From positions 9,191,791-9,255,790 of the forward strand of contig NC_023753.2 of the NCBI RefSeq assembly GCF_000499845.2: a stretch of DNA of 64,000 nt, in the 5' to 3' direction. How positions within the stretch are numbered: position 1 is the stretch's first letter; every line of letters begins with the position of its first letter. Source of the DNA: Phaseolus vulgaris. Lineage: Eukaryota > Streptophyta > Magnoliopsida > Fabales > Fabaceae. Below are positions 1-13,077 of this stretch, piece by piece. The position numbers and the translations under genes were made by a program. The notes below the pieces were generated by a model. It saw only the letters and a list, made by a program, of their open reading frames with translations. It did no database searches and was not told the DNA's origin.

Positions 1-228
1 AGGAAATTAAAAGGATGTAAATACATGGAAAATACAGAAGAAAACATGTATTGCTTAGACAGAAAGAAATAAAATGAAAGTGGAAAATTTTCCTATTACT
101 AGGTTGGATTATTGAAAAAGAAAGTGGAAAGAAATAGGTATGTTGTAAACCTTTTACACTAATTATAAAAACAAGTTTAACATCAAAAATGAAATTTTTT
201 ATACTATTTTTTCTTAATGTATCCAAAC

Positions 229-644
229 AAAGGGCAAGTCTCTTCACAAAAAGTTCCCAAAACAAGACATTATGTTTCAGGAAAGGCATATTCAACTTCT
301 CAAGCCAATTTGCTAAGTTTTACAATTTTTCTATCATAAGGAAGTGAGAGACATTATTCTTATTTTTATGTTATATTTAAATTAACTTTTCAAAAAGTTA
401 AAACCGTGCTTTTTAAACACACCCCCAACCGAAATGTATGCATCCATCCAAAGAAAGGGCTAGTCTCTTCACAAAAAGTTCCCAAAACAAGAAGACATTA
501 TGTTTCAGGAAAGGCATATTCAACTTCTCAAGCCAATTTGCTAAATCTTACATTTTTTCTATGATAAGGAAGTGAGAGACATTATTCTTATTTTTATATT
601 ATATTTAAATTAACTTTTCAAAAAGTTAAAACCACGCTTTTTTT
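229..644. repeat. Direct duplication of about 190 bp
   Basis: Two near-identical copies lie at about 229-415 and 452-644, with an offset of about 225 bp. Shared landmarks are GTCTCTTCACAAAAAGTTCC (238 and 463), the run around ATGTTTCAGGAAAGGCATAT, and the terminal CAAAAAGTTAAAACC. A few substitutions and small indels separate the copies. It lies in SEC5 intron 7 and looks like a local tandem duplication; no transposon ends were seen. Confidence 0.85.
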
Positions 645-740
645 TCTTCAATAACAGTGTCCATATAGAGGTGTAAGCTCAGGAATGTCAACCTACAATT
701 TTTTAACTGGATACATAATTAGAAGTGCCTAATACATTTT

Positions 741-855
741 AGAGAGGTGTTAATGTCAGAAACCTGCCCAATACTGTGACACTTCAAACAGGAGAGATGT
801 CAATGCCAGAATTTTATCCAACACCTGTGTCACTTCAAACAAGAGAGGTGTCCAA
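741..855. repeat. Short tandem repeat, about 50-bp unit
   Basis: Two and a fraction degenerate copies each run from AGAGRTGTYAATGYCAGAA to GTGACACTTCAAACA or GTGTCACTTCAAACA. They start near 741, 792 and 843. They sit in SEC5 intron 7 and no function is apparent. Confidence 0.6.
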
Positions 856-1509
856 GCTTCATGGTTTGAAAGGCAGGGCAGTAACAACAAACTCAAAGAA
901 TAAGTAGCCTCAGTACTAAGTAGTCTATCACATAAGCAATATGTTTTGATTTAATTTAATTATGTTGCACACACTGAAGTATTTTCTTCAAAATTCAATC
1001 CAATAAATCATACCCATCTTATTTCCAAACATAATGCAATTTCTTAAAAATGCCTGCACAACTGTTCCAAGCTAGTATGAGTAAAGTCCAACAAACAAAC
1101 CCAAACACCTTGCTACAAGCCCACTACCAGTGGCATGTCCAAGAAGATGTGCTTCAATAAACTTTTAAATCTTATGCTAAAACAGAACGAAGGAGATAAA
1201 ATGGTGATGCTTCAAACAAAAAAATCTATCTGCATTGTGCAAGTAAACATCACCTCTTATTTATGCTTTTATCTTTACAAAAAGTAACAAAAATTCATTC
1301 TAAATTGGCCCAAAGCACAACTAACTCATGCAGTGTTATGAATCAGTTTCTGCTAAGCAAGATGCACAAGAAATAATGTCACAGGTCAGAAATATCAAAG
1401 GTACTGCATACTGAAATGCAACCTTGTTTATAGTCGAATGCTTCTGGGCAAATCATTTCATTTGAACATTAGCACTTAAATTAAATTGAAGAAATAAAAA
1501 AAAACTTAC

Positions 1510-4500
1510 ATTTGTCAGATCTATTTGTGGATCTTCCATAGATTGGAAAAGCATGGTCTTGAAATCATTCATCACTTTCTCAACTTCTTCGAGAACACGT
1601 TTTAGTATACCTACTTGAATCTGATTTGAGACAGTAAGATTAGTAAAGCTCAGGAAGTAAAAGATGCTTAGAAGAACCAGAAAAAATTCACAAACATGAT
1701 ATACCTGTAAACTAATAAATGCTTAGATGGATGCAATTCTTTATTGCTACAATGGATGGATGAAACTTTAAATAAAAAATGTATGAGCATGTATATTAGA
1801 GTTTCATGGAAACTTATCAAACTTGGTTTACGAATCAAATAAGGGGCACAATAGAAAAATCTACATCAATATAAAAGTTTCGTACATGAGAGGGTAGAGC
1901 AATCGATTTGGCCTTCTTGTACTCCCTAACTGCCAAATCATATTCACCCTTACTAATGCTGGCACAGATGGTGCTTGGCAGGTTGAAAAGCGTTCGAAAC
2001 CTCTGCAGCATACCTTGGACAGTCCTAATTTTTTCTGCTTGAGCCTACAAAATTCATAGAAATCATGAATAAATTATTTTGAAATCCATAATAGCAGTCA
2101 CAATAAAATCTAGAATAATTCAGCCACCTGTCTCTCAAATAAAGGCTTCAAAGCACGATTAGCCTGCAAACTAACTTCCTGAATAATATTAAACAAATGG
2201 GAAGTCCCGGATCCTTCAGGGTCATCCTCAATTCGTCTTAACTTTGACTCAATATCTGGAAAAAAATGTTTCACATCAAAAATAAGAAAATCTTGAGAAA
2301 GAATGAATAAGAGTTTGAGCATTATAGAAGTGTCAGACAGTCAAGAATAAAATAGCACTTTTGTAAGGTTATACTAGGTTTGAATACTATGCAAAAATAA
2401 GTTCATACCATCAATTGTTGTTTTGCAAGAGACAAAGCAATCAAAGTTATCTTTAACCAACTGCTTTCTCTGCTCAGTACGACTTTTGAAATCAGTTTTC
2501 AGAGAAACTGCACCAGCCTCCAGATCAGCAGCACTGGTATTCATGTGTATCCGTGCTAAAAACAGCTTTGCATCAAAGTTCTCCGAAAAATACAGCAATT
2601 TTTCTGTATAATGGCAACAAAAATGCTATCAACCTCAAACACTCAAAGAAGAAGCACATAAACAAAAATACAAAATAGAGTTAAGAAGAAAGCTGTTCCT
2701 AGGTTTCCACCAATCTTTCTAAGTGATACTAAGCCAAGGGTTATTTGCTATATTTGTAAAGTATTGACTCATTTGACAACATGCCCATTTATATCTACAT
2801 CTCATAACACCATTATTTGGTATGGTAAGTACTTGTGTGTACAGTTTTGTGACTATATCCACGGGGATTAACAACCACATTTTGTTTTTAACAAAGAAGA
2901 CACCATCAAAAAAACATGACACAAAGAAGACAAGCAAGCAGAAAATGTTGCCCACATGTTTGGAGATGACACCATAAAATTATGTTTCAAAACATGCTTC
3001 TGATCTTCAAATGGAAAGGGAGAATTCAAGAGTTAAGATAGTGGGAATGAGAAAATCAATGAGTAAACAGTGTGCTTTTGAGCAACTTTGCAAAAAGAGG
3101 AATGTTTATTCCTTCCAAAATGTACGCAATCCTCATTCCATTCCTTCAGAGATGGTCCCAAATGATTACACATAATTAAACCAGAAACAAGAGCGAGAAA
3201 GAGAACACAAATCAAACATACAACATCTTGTAACCAATGTTATCAAACGGCGGTGCATGGCAGTTTCACCAGCCATCCGCTATTTTGAAGGATATAGCAG
3301 CTTCCAGCATTTATGCTTTTGTGCCAACCATGGACATGGAGTCGTGGTTGTTGGAGAGGAATATGCAACTTATTGGCTTTCAACTTTTTTATTTTCAAAA
3401 AACACAATTTCAGGCTTGGCCGACTTTTAAATAACCCAAGCCTGAACACATGAGAATGAAGCCTCTTCTGCAAACAAAAACCTTCTTATTCCCCACAATG
3501 TGAGAACCTTAAGATGTGAAAGCAATAGAGAACGAACGAGTCTTCTTCGTCATTGAGCCTCCCTCTTCTTTTTCTACATTTTTTTTCCTCATTTGTTTTA
3601 ATATCTTCAATCTTTCTTCTTCATCTATTTGGTATTCTGATTTTATAGTTTTCCCTTTTTTATTTTGAGCCAATTATTTGTTTGTTGATCTCAGATTTGC
3701 TTATAAAACCTTGTTCCCAACTATTATTCATTTATAGGCTATCAAAGGAACTCAACTTGATCACATCGTTTGTATCTTGTTCCTTCATACAAAAAAAAAA
3801 GCCCAAATTGCCCAACTTTTACTGTACTACCAACAAGAATGAGGTTTGAACCAAAGATCTCACACAAACTATCCATACTGCTCCAATAGTAGGTAGAAAC
3901 TAGTGGATATAATAATTGTCAAAAATAATTCACAGTACAAAACCTAGCGCAGCCACCAACAGCCTCCTCTGGTTCACACACTCCATGCCGCTGTAGCATC
4001 CTTTGGTTCCAGCATGGCAGCACTGAAGTCCCACTACAGATTGCTGCTGTCCCACAGCCACTGTCCTCCTGTCCTACCATCACACCGCTGCAGCCACCTC
4101 TAAACCTCTTTTTTTCTATTTCCTTTTCATTCAGTGCCATCCACCATCCCTAAATTCTTTTTTTTATTCTTTTCCACACAATAATTATTCTCTAAATATC
4201 TAAAATATTTAATCATCTACTTTTCAGCAACCCAATGGCAACTGAACAAGGCCTTTCAAGAACATCTAACATATATTTAGAAATTTAGGAATTTTATCTT
4301 ATATTTTGTTGCTATTTTAAGTTTAGAACTTGAATTTGGTGGTGTTTTGATTTTATTTTATTGCCATTTGAATTTCCAGACATGATTATATAGCATTACA
4401 ATCATATTTCTGCACCTTTTAATTATCTAAATGTAAACATTTTTTACAGCGATTCTTCCACCATAACCTGTTATAGCTTCCAAAAAATTTCATATAGGGC

Positions 4501-7500
4501 TTTTGGTATCGATAACACTGGTATCAAGCTTGGAACATAAAAATTGAATTTGAGGTCCTCTCAAGGACATGGTCAAAAAATTTGGAAGCTAATCATTGAT
4601 GCTATCAAATTCTGTGCAATTTTCCTTTAACAACATCTTTTCTCAAATAGAATGACAATCAATTCCTATGTATTCAGTTCTCTCATGAAATGCACAATTG
4701 CAAACAATGTGAATAGTTGTCTAGTTCAATGTTGTCAAACTCATAACTCGTAAGAGGATCGGAAAGGAGATAAAAGATCGTAACTCGACTCGTAAGAGTT
4801 ACTAACACTGTTACAATATGTATTTATAGATAACTTAAAAGAAAAGATTAGAAGTCTGTGTGAATTAGAATCATTGGGAACTTATAATATTTTAAATGGG
4901 CCAAGTAAGACCCAAATAAACCTTGTTTAATTAGGGTTTTAAATTAATAATGCTGCTCACTTCCTCTTGTGGCTATAAAACACTTCTTCAATGACTTAAT
5001 TTGAATTAGGGTTGTAATGGGCTGGATATTAAAAATGGGCCAAGGCCCAAATGTTTGAATTAGGTTTTCTGAATTTAGGATTTATTTCTGGCCAGCACCT
5101 CTTCACTTCTATGCGCCGCACACCATCCCACTTAATTTCTTCATTTTCCGCCACCATCATAGGCTCATCGGAGCGTGCGCGCCGCCGCCGCCGCCGCCAC
5201 CACACAAAACCATCAAAGTCGTTGCACAAGATCATTGGACTTGTGTCGCCGCTGCAAAACCTCATTATATCCGCTGGAGCAACCAAGTTCCATTTTTTAT
5301 GGCCAGAAATGGCCGTGCACGAGTCACGATTGACAACCTTTGTCAATCCTCCCACCCACCAAGCTGCACGGCGCCTCACTCCGATCTGTCGGCCGAGTCA
5401 CCTCGACAAGCCCTCCAAACTCACTGAATTGTGCGAGTATGCAAATAAACTCGCAATCCTGACAACATTGGTCTGGTTTTACAAAACACAGCTCTTTAAA
5501 TAACTTTTTTATCCACACACGTGCACAAGTGAGTGATGTCATCACCCTCTACTCAACTTCGACACTACATTGATCAACCACATCATGTTTCTTGTTTTCC
5601 AATGAACAATATTGTCTTTAATGAAAACACAATATCCATTAGTCGAACGCTAATCTTGAACAGCATAAGCTCATTTTCATCTAACTGTCTTCTTTCCAAA
5701 TGGAAGAGGAACAAGTTCCCATGAGTAATTTTGGTGCTTGCATTTCAACAATCATGGTTTGTCGTCATCCAAGATGAACAAGTACTTTGTGTACGGTTTT
5801 TAGAAATATTAATAGAGGACACAGATGAGACAAAGGAGAAAAAGGAAGGAAATAGTCAATGATAACTTAGAAAATTGTAAACAGGATGGGGATTTCAGGA
5901 AGAGCTAGTACAAACTTGAGAGTGAAAATATGGAAAGAATGCTTAAGGAGAGATTGATTCATCTCTTAGCTAATACATATATTTATAACAGTTTCTTTTA
6001 TCATAGATACAATACAAGATATGAAAAAGAGAAGACCTAGGTCACAAATAACTATTATAAAAGATAGGTTATCGTATTCAAACAATTTAACTAATTCTAA
6101 CAAATGAAACTGAGAAATGATTTGTATTATTAATTCTAAGTACAAGATACGGTGAAGCCCCATTATATAGGGTGCAAGAATTCTGAATTCTAACCAACTA
6201 TACTATGTAAAGAGCTGATATGGCTGTCAAACAGTTACTATTTAACTGAGACTCATAAGTAACTTTACTTCACAATAATGGCCAAAACATATCCTTCTGC
6301 TTATACAAAGATGAAACTAAACAATAACAAGCACATATCCTTCTGCTTATACTTCCTAAAACATTCCAAATCCATCATGGCCAACTTTCTTTATACACAA
6401 GTATCTTTTGAATATCAAATTCCATCTTCTAATAATAATTTCTTAGATAAAACAAGGAGGAAAATATTGATCTCTAAATAAACCATGGGTACACCCTTCA
6501 GGAAATTTAAATGCACCAAGGAACTTAAGAAGATGGAAAACTCATAAAAGTAGCTGGTCTCCCAACAAATCAGAAATAGGAACTCTTGAAATAGCCATCA
6601 GCCAAACACCTAAGAGAAACATAATCTCATCATACAAAACTGTAAGTGATTACTAATTTTATCTATAGCAGTTATATCGGTATTGAATAATAGAAAATAT
6701 CAACAACCACAAAAATCGTTTATGAAAAAATATCGCAAGTCATCATAACAGGTTATGGCGGAAGCATTGCAGTAAAAAATTACAATATATACATATACAT
6801 AATTAAAAAATGCAGAAATATAATGGTAATGCTACAAATAATAAAAGCAAAACCATATAATTAATAATAATATGATGTCTAGAAATTCAAATTACAATAA
6901 CATCAAATCAAAAACACCTCCAAATTCAAGTTCTAAACTTAAAATAACAACAAAATATAAGATAAAAGTCCTAAATTTCTAATTATATGTTAGATGTTCT
7001 TGAACGGCCTTGTTCAGTTGCCATTGGGGTTGTTGAAATGTAGATGATTAAATGTTTCAGATATTTTTCAGAAAATAATTATTGAGTGGAAAAGAAGGAA
7101 AAAAAATTAAGGGAGCACGGGTGGCAATGAACAAAGAGGAAATAGAAAGGAAAAAAAAAAAGAGGACCTGCTGTGGAACTAGAGGTGGCTGCGACCACAG
7201 GACAGTGACAGCGAGACGGCTGCAGAGAGACAGCAGTGCTGTAGTGGAACGGCAGCACCACTGTGCTGGAACCAGAGGAGGCTGTGACAGCATGGAGCGA
7301 GTGAACAAGTGGAGGTTGTGGATGGGGGTTGAGGCTGAGTTTGGGGTGCGTTAGGTTTATTTTTTTTTTGTAGTTGCTCAGGCTGTAAGGTCCAACCCTT
7401 TGTTTCAAAAAGATACACTATTGGGTCGATCCAATATTCATTAGCCCAGGCTTCTTCCTTCCGCACACCAATGTCACACAGTTCATGATTTCCACCATGG

Positions 7501-10500
7501 CAGCTCCAAACCACCACTCCACAACACCCAAGACGGTTGTTGTCAGCCACCATGCAAAACACAATTCACCACCACCATGTTGTGACGGCTGGCAGAAAGT
7601 CCACCACTGAAATCCCCCATGGCTGTTTTCAATAACACTGATCTATAGAGGACCTTTCCTTAATTTATCCCAGTTATTGCTCTTGTGTCCATTTATTGAT
7701 GGCTGATTAATTTCCTTGGGTCCTGAGTTGTGGATTACTTAACTCCCAAAATGTGATCAGTCCTATAATCCTTAAATTATAATAAGTTTCTAAAGAAACA
7801 GAAATCGTTAGAGAATCTTGCAAAAACTTATGATTCCACTCAAAGCCATGATGCTTAAGGACCCTAGGTGAAATGTGAAGACTAAGATTTCTTCCATTTT
7901 TCTTCATCTTTTCAACTCTGATTTCTAACAATTAAACATCATATTCCGATCAATAAATTATTTCACAATTCACAGGCCAAACCATTTACCAACAAATTCA
8001 TCCATATTCTAATTCAGTACCAAAATTACTGTCCGATGGTACTGTTTACCTTCCTAAAACAAAACCTTTACTCGGTGAAAAATGACAAGTAATGAACTGC
8101 AATGAATTGGCATCAAATATCAATGATAACTACAAAACAAGACCTCATGTGTCCTGGATGGTAGTAAGAGTGCTTCCTGGGTATTTCTTTTCTCATTATC
8201 AAATCTTGTAACAAGACATGATTTGTGGAAAAAAAGTATATTATGTATGGAAAAATAAGAAAACTATAAAGGTAGATATTCCTAAAGTAAATATGCTACA
8301 TAACATCAAACAAATAAAAATAATTACCACGTAGGTTGCCTTCCAGAATTTCCTTGTCAGTGTTGGGAGAACTATGTGAAGACTCAGTGATCAACCTTAG
8401 TGTTCTGTTGTCTATGATCCTGCCAAATGCCAGCACAAATAAGTCTCCAGGAAATAACACAACAATAGAGGGGAAAAGAGCAAAAACAATGTAAGAAAAG
8501 CATCAAAATGAACTTTACCCCAACCCCAGTGGATCAACGCATTCCATGCCACGAGGGAATGACTGTAAGTAGGTAAGACCCTTTCTAGCCACTGCAGAAG
8601 CTTTATTTTCAAATTTTGGTGGAGGCACAAATTTTTGAGCCACAGGTGCTGTTCTTGTTTCCCTCATTTCACGAACCCTACGTGCAAGCTGTCAAAGAAG
8701 CCCAACTACATTAAATTAAACAGAATTTCATAAGTACTTTCATATAATAAACAGAATTTCATGAACAGAGCACCTAAATCTCAAACTTCCAAGTTTGTGA
8801 ATAGCATATTCCAAAAGCTACCTTAGTATACTATCATAATGAATAATAACTATAAATAACAAAAAAATAAGGAAACGAAAAACACAAATGACAGACCAAA
8901 TATATCCCATAAAACATAAGATACCTACAAATCTAATCTCTTTCAACAGGCACATAGCCCTCTAAACTCACTTCATTTAAGGCAAGCATAATCTCAGCCT
9001 AGTTATACCATGCACATCAATAATAGGATCTACGATGTTATTAGTATATTATTAATACTGCCTGCAGACTTTCCACTACAGATTATTAGCTGTAGCAAAA
9101 TGAAAGACAATTGTCAATTGCAAGTTATTTGAATGGCAGATAAAGCAAAATTCCATGAAACACGATAGACATTAAACAACTTGTTAAAAGAAGGAATTGA
9201 TATAGACATTATTTACTGTTTCAAGTACACAGTATACATCAGGGTCTAACATCGGAACATGAAAGTTGCAAAACACAAGTAAACAAAAACAATCAAAAGT
9301 GAAACTAATACTTCACGAACAGTTTCAAAACTATCACATTGTAGTTACTTTAACTTGTTGTGAATTTAAATGTACAAGTTTACAGCAAGATCGTCTACCA
9401 CACAAACAATATCTGAACAGAATTTACCGCAAACAAAAGATGAAGAAAGAGAGGTGAAGGAGGTAGAAGATCACAAGCAGAAAATAGATACCATAGTTCA
9501 ATTGAAGCATTAACGAACTTCAACCTACAGCAGAATTCACTATGAAAACAGATTTTACAACTAGAAGTTTACCTCTTAGTGAACTATCGCTCTCTGAGCT
9601 ATCAGTTTTGTAACAACTTTAACTAATTGACTGTTAAGCATAAAGTTATTGACAATACAAGATCCCTCTAATTATAGGCAAAGCCAACCTAAGTAACTCT
9701 GCACAAGTGCACACATGAACAATGTCGCCCACGCCTGGTCACAAGCACCAACATAAGACGCTCACAACTGGTCATCAGCATAAGACGCTTCAATCTTGGT
9801 AAACACTGTAGAAAACTAGGCATGCTACTAAGACTATACTATGTTAGACAGTCTAAAAACCTTCGAATAGGTTCTACTGAACCAATGTTTACATAACTGA
9901 AAGGGTTCAAGAGTAAAGATACACTAGCATTTATACTACCTACAAGTAGGGTTATCTGCAACACCTGTTGCTCATACTACTTTTCTCCGATTAGTTAGTT
10001 AGTGCATACATAGTTCAGTAACTTCTCTTGTTATCTAAATGTATGACGATGAGCTATGTCTATCTGCATATTATTAATCAATATATTTCAGGGTTTACTA
10101 TGTCTCCTCTTCTTTTCTTTTAATTCTATGATATGTTTCCATATCAACCTTATCTACTGCCATCTCATATTCCTAAGATTTTCCTCTTGCATTACGAGGA
10201 AGTATGCGAATATTTATAGATTATAGCAATAAATCCTATCGAAATTATAGGGATTAGGTTCGAAAGTAATAAGACTACTAATTAATTAGTTAATTAATAG
10301 AATAAAATTAGATTAATTCGGTTCAGTGCGTCGAAAATGCAAAGCACAGACAAAAGCGATGATCGCATTACCTCAGCCTCGTCAACATGCTTCCAGCGAC
10401 TAGGCTCCTCGCCGTCCCAGGTGCGATCGTCCTCGCGCGCCGGTCTTCCGGTGGCGGCAGCGCCTCGGGTCTTGGAGGCGGCAACCGGATCTCTGGCGTT

Positions 10501-10728
10501 ATCCTCGTCACCACTGGAGATGCTGAGCATCTCGACTTCGGAATCGTCGTCATCGTCGGCGACTCTGCCTTTGGACTGTTTGGACGGAGGCGCAGGTTTC
10601 TTCGGCTGTTGGACGAAGTTAGCGACGGGCTTGCGTGAATTGGAGGGTTTGCCGTAGTTGAGATCTCGCTGCGCTTGCTCCTTCAGTGCCATCTGTAGGA
10701 GCTCATCCTCGTCGCTATCACTCGACAT
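1510..10728 (-). CDS. SEC5: Exocyst complex subunit SEC5, N-terminal part (7 exons, incomplete)
   Basis: SEC5 is a subunit of the octameric exocyst, which tethers secretory vesicles to the plasma membrane. Coding exons in minus-strand order are 10372-10728, 8519-8688, 8328-8419, 2409-2603, 2128-2255, 1886-2044 and 1510-1620. All have GT-AG borders and phases that join cleanly, giving 404 codons of a protein that is about 1,090 residues in Arabidopsis. The start is the ATG at 10728, because the SEC5 N-terminus MSSDSDEDELLQMALKEQ begins there. Next come a basic/acidic disordered segment (KKPAPPSK, DDDDSEVEMLSISSGDED), LARRVREMRETRTAPVAQKF, DPLGLGIIDNRTLRLITES, and the Sec5 domain start YFSENFDAKLFLARIHMNTS. 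Intron 3 (2604-8327) is about 5.7 kb and carries three hAT-like insertions. There is no stop or frameshift in the visible exons. Identification is from remembered plant SEC5 sequence and is strong. Confidence 0.94.
3235..4520. mobile_element. Non-autonomous hAT-like element, copy 1 (inverted partner of 6669-7640)
   Basis: The left end is CAATGTTATC and the right end, read on the minus strand, is CAGTGTTATC, a 9/10 terminal inverted repeat. The segment from about 3940 to 4480 is clearly related, in inverted orientation, to about 6745-7355. Shared landmarks include CCATAACCTGTTAT, the stretch around GGCAACTGAACAAGGC, and the GCTGCAGCC-rich part near 4100. There is no transposase. A clean 8-bp target duplication is not visible: CTTGTAAC to the left resembles CTTGGAAC only 8 bp beyond the right end. 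The hAT assignment rests on ends shared with the three other copies. It lies in SEC5 intron 3. Confidence 0.6.
4727..5470. mobile_element. Non-autonomous hAT-like element, copy 2 (744 bp)
   Basis: The two ends carry a perfect 10-bp inverted repeat, CAATGTTGTC. They are flanked by GTCTAGTT (4719-4726) and GTCTGGTT (5471-5478), an 8-bp target duplication with one mismatch, as expected for hAT insertion. The left subterminal part has repeated ACTCGTAAGAG words and the right part is GC-rich with a short GCC run near 5183. A 150-codon open frame runs through that part, but it is low-complexity and not a recognised protein. It lies in SEC5 intron 3. Confidence 0.75.
6669..7640. mobile_element. Non-autonomous hAT-like element, copy 3 (972 bp)
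   Basis: A perfect 8-bp target duplication, ATCTATAG, flanks it at 6661-6668 and 7641-7648. The ends are CAGTTATATCGGTATTGAA on the left and CAGTGTTATTGAAAACAG, read on the minus strand, on the right. The body from about 6745 to 7355 is the inverted relative of 3940-4480, so copies 1 and 3 form a long imperfect inverted repeat with a loop of about 2.3 kb. Open frames inside are low-complexity and no transposase is present. It lies in SEC5 intron 3. Confidence 0.78.
8689..10371 (-). other. SEC5 intron 1
   Basis: An AT-rich intron of about 1.7 kb between the first coding exon (donor GTAATG) and exon 2 (acceptor TTTGACAG). No second gene, RNA gene or transposon ends were seen in it. Confidence 0.8.
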
Positions 10729-11783
10729 CGTCGCAGTTCCGTTCGAAGGAAGAGAGAGAAAGAGAGTATGTGGTTTTCCGGATTTTAGATCTGAGCGAGA
10801 AGACGCAAACGGACAGAAGAAATGGGAGTTCAAAGGAGAATCTTCCAATCTCAATGTATTTTTCCCCAAATTTCTCTTTTTCTATTTTATTCAATTAAAT
10901 TGATTGAGACCATCTTTATCCATACCTATCGAATTTGAAAAGTTTTATTTTTAAAATGAAAATTTGTTTGGAACAATTCTATAAAATTATAAAACAAATA
11001 TTACTTTTAAACCGATTTTTAAACTATTTTTTTTATTTGCTCAATAAGAGCGAAAAACATACATTAAAATATATATAATTTTATTATATTTATGATTAAT
11101 TAAAAATATAATAATGTTATATTTAATTTTTAATGAATAATTTTCATTTAATATATATTTAAATATTAATTAAATATAAAATTACATCTAAAACTTTTAT
11201 TCCATCACATACTATATAATTAACTATTAATTTTTTGAGGGATGGACAAATTATATAATTGTAGTTTTATATAATTATTTTAATTTATCTTGGTTACAGA
11301 TTATAAAAGTTTAATGGTTTATGAATTATGGAAATATTTGCACAATGTAACTAAAGACATCACTAATGTAATTTTAATATCTATGTTTTGTTAAAAGAAA
11401 ATTACAAAATGATAAATACATAAAGCATTCTACAATTATTAAAATTTGTTTAGTGAACCATGGATTAAGGTAGTTTGTATAAGCGATTATGGTTACATAT
11501 ATAATTAATTATCATAATTAATTATATATGTTAGCATAATCAATTAATATGTTATTCTTATGATAAGCATGGATTTTCTATAATTTAGACATGAAAATTA
11601 AAAGTACAATCATAATTGATTATGTATATTAATATAATAGATTAAATTATGTTAATTGATTATGTTATTTGTTATTTTCACATGTATGCAAGTTCATAGT
11701 TGGACATGAAGGTCACAAGCACAATATATGAACTTCCTAACATTATAATTGATGGAAACTATCGAGTCACAAATACTCACAAA
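10729..11783. other. SEC5 leader and upstream intergenic DNA
   Basis: The first hundred or so bases above the SEC5 ATG are GA/CT-rich, as in many plant leaders. Beyond about 10900 the sequence becomes very AT-rich, with TAATTGATTAT-type words repeated between 11480 and 11670. No gene or clear promoter element was recognised. Confidence 0.5.
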
Positions 11784-12420
11784 ATAAAGAGGATGAAGAC
11801 CTAAAGTTTGTTTAAGCATTTACTTGCATATATAGACCTAATTGGACTTTTGTTTATTTTGTGTATGTCCACTAAAGATGGCAACTCTAGGATGAAGAGA
11901 GCAATAAAACATATCCAAAAAGACCTCAAAGTCATCCCAACATCAACTACAACATTGGTCAAAAGAACACAAGAAGATTGAGTCTCAGCTGACCTCAGAG
12001 GAGACAAGTCAACATCATTTTGGGGAAAACATTAATTTCTTTAATTGTATAAAGTGGTTTTGTATTTCATGGGCCATGTATTGGGCCTAGTAACATAGAA
12101 TAATTGAGCATTGTATTTTGGGCCAACTAGAATGGGATTTTGGACCTTGTATTTGGGTCAGGAGTTTAATAGGGTTAGAATATCATGTCATAAACCATCT
12201 AGGTTACATTTGGGTTTCTTTGAGTCCAATGTAAACCCTAGACGCCCAAGAGGAGTTGCACACAAAATGAGGACAAAATTAACATGTGTTACACATGGAA
12301 GAAGACATGGAGAGTGTGACTAGGCACGTAAAGTGTGACTTGCCATGTGGCACTTCCTACATGGAAATGATTTGAACTAATGAAGAGGTGACACTTGTTA
12401 ACGTCTCATTTGAGAGGATC
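11784..12420 (+). repeat. Dispersed repeat, uninterrupted copy of the 56128-58239 repeat
   Basis: This segment aligns by eye with the minus strand of 58239-56128. Landmarks in the same order are GAGGATGAAGACCTA, the word GGACTTTTGTTTATTT or its close variant, AACACAAGAAGA, TTTCATGGGCCATGTATTGG, TTTCTTTGAGYCMAATGTAA and CATGTGGCACYTTC. The copy here lacks the 1.5-kb Mutator-like insertion found in the other and so shows the empty site at about 12040-12050. The boundaries and class of the repeat are unknown. Confidence 0.65.
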
Positions 12421-13077
12421 AAGGCACATGGAAAACATGAGTTCTATTTGACACACTCTCATTGGCTCTTTTGGATCTAGGATTGTAATTTGAATTTGAA
12501 TTTTTGAATTTTGACACTCTTTTAAACTGACCCTATCACTATAAATAAGTGTGCTAGCCTCTTATAAAATTATATTAGAAATATATGAGTGTTATGCTAC
12601 CAAATTATAGCCAAGACATTTCCTGGTGAATTGCCCTAACTATTTACTAGGCTTATTCCACTCATCTACTCCAAAACAACCATGGTTCATAACTCCAATT
12701 CTTACATACTTCCACAAGTTCAATCATTCTCCATAAAAAAAAATACAATTAAAAGAAAACAAGCATGAGAAGAAGGTCGTTAACAATTTACATCGTAAGT
12801 GGAAAAATGCATGGTGAGATACAATCAATCCAAACTACTAAAATAAGTGACATGTGTAAATTTATCATTTATGCAAAAAATGAAATACACAAATTAAATT
12901 TAATAATAAATTATTGAGACAAAGATAATTCCAAATAGTAATAATAATATTATGAACATTATTCAAAGACAAAATTTTCTCACACAAAGAGATGGAATAT
13001 GCAAGTGACGGAGTTGGCTTTGAGAGAAGCTCAAGAAGTTGTGACAAGTGTCAACTTGAGCAATGTTTAGGTGCAAT
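12421..13077. other. Intergenic DNA, no feature seen
   Basis: AT-rich sequence between the dispersed repeat and the hAT-like element. It may include the tail of the former, since a TATAAATAAG-like word occurs near 12541. No gene was recognised. Confidence 0.4.

Larger units (their letters stand above)
1..1509 (-). other. SEC5 intron 7, incomplete at the left edge
   Basis: This stretch follows the donor GTAAGT of SEC5 exon 7, read on the minus strand, and no further SEC5 exon could be found in it. The next exon, expected to encode the continuation of the exocyst subunit, must lie beyond the left edge, so the intron is longer than 1.5 kb. It is AT-rich and holds two sets of local direct repeats listed separately. 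Confidence 0.7.

Noticed and set aside
5051..5503. A 150-codon open frame with an arginine run
   Set aside because: It lies across the GC-rich half of a hAT-like element inside a SEC5 intron. The arginines come from a GCC repeat, and no domain or homologue was recognised.
7079..7562. Overlapping open frames on both strands of up to 127 codons
   Set aside because: They fall inside the hAT-like element at 6669-7640, are low-complexity, and have inverted counterparts near 3919-4140 without conserved protein sequence.
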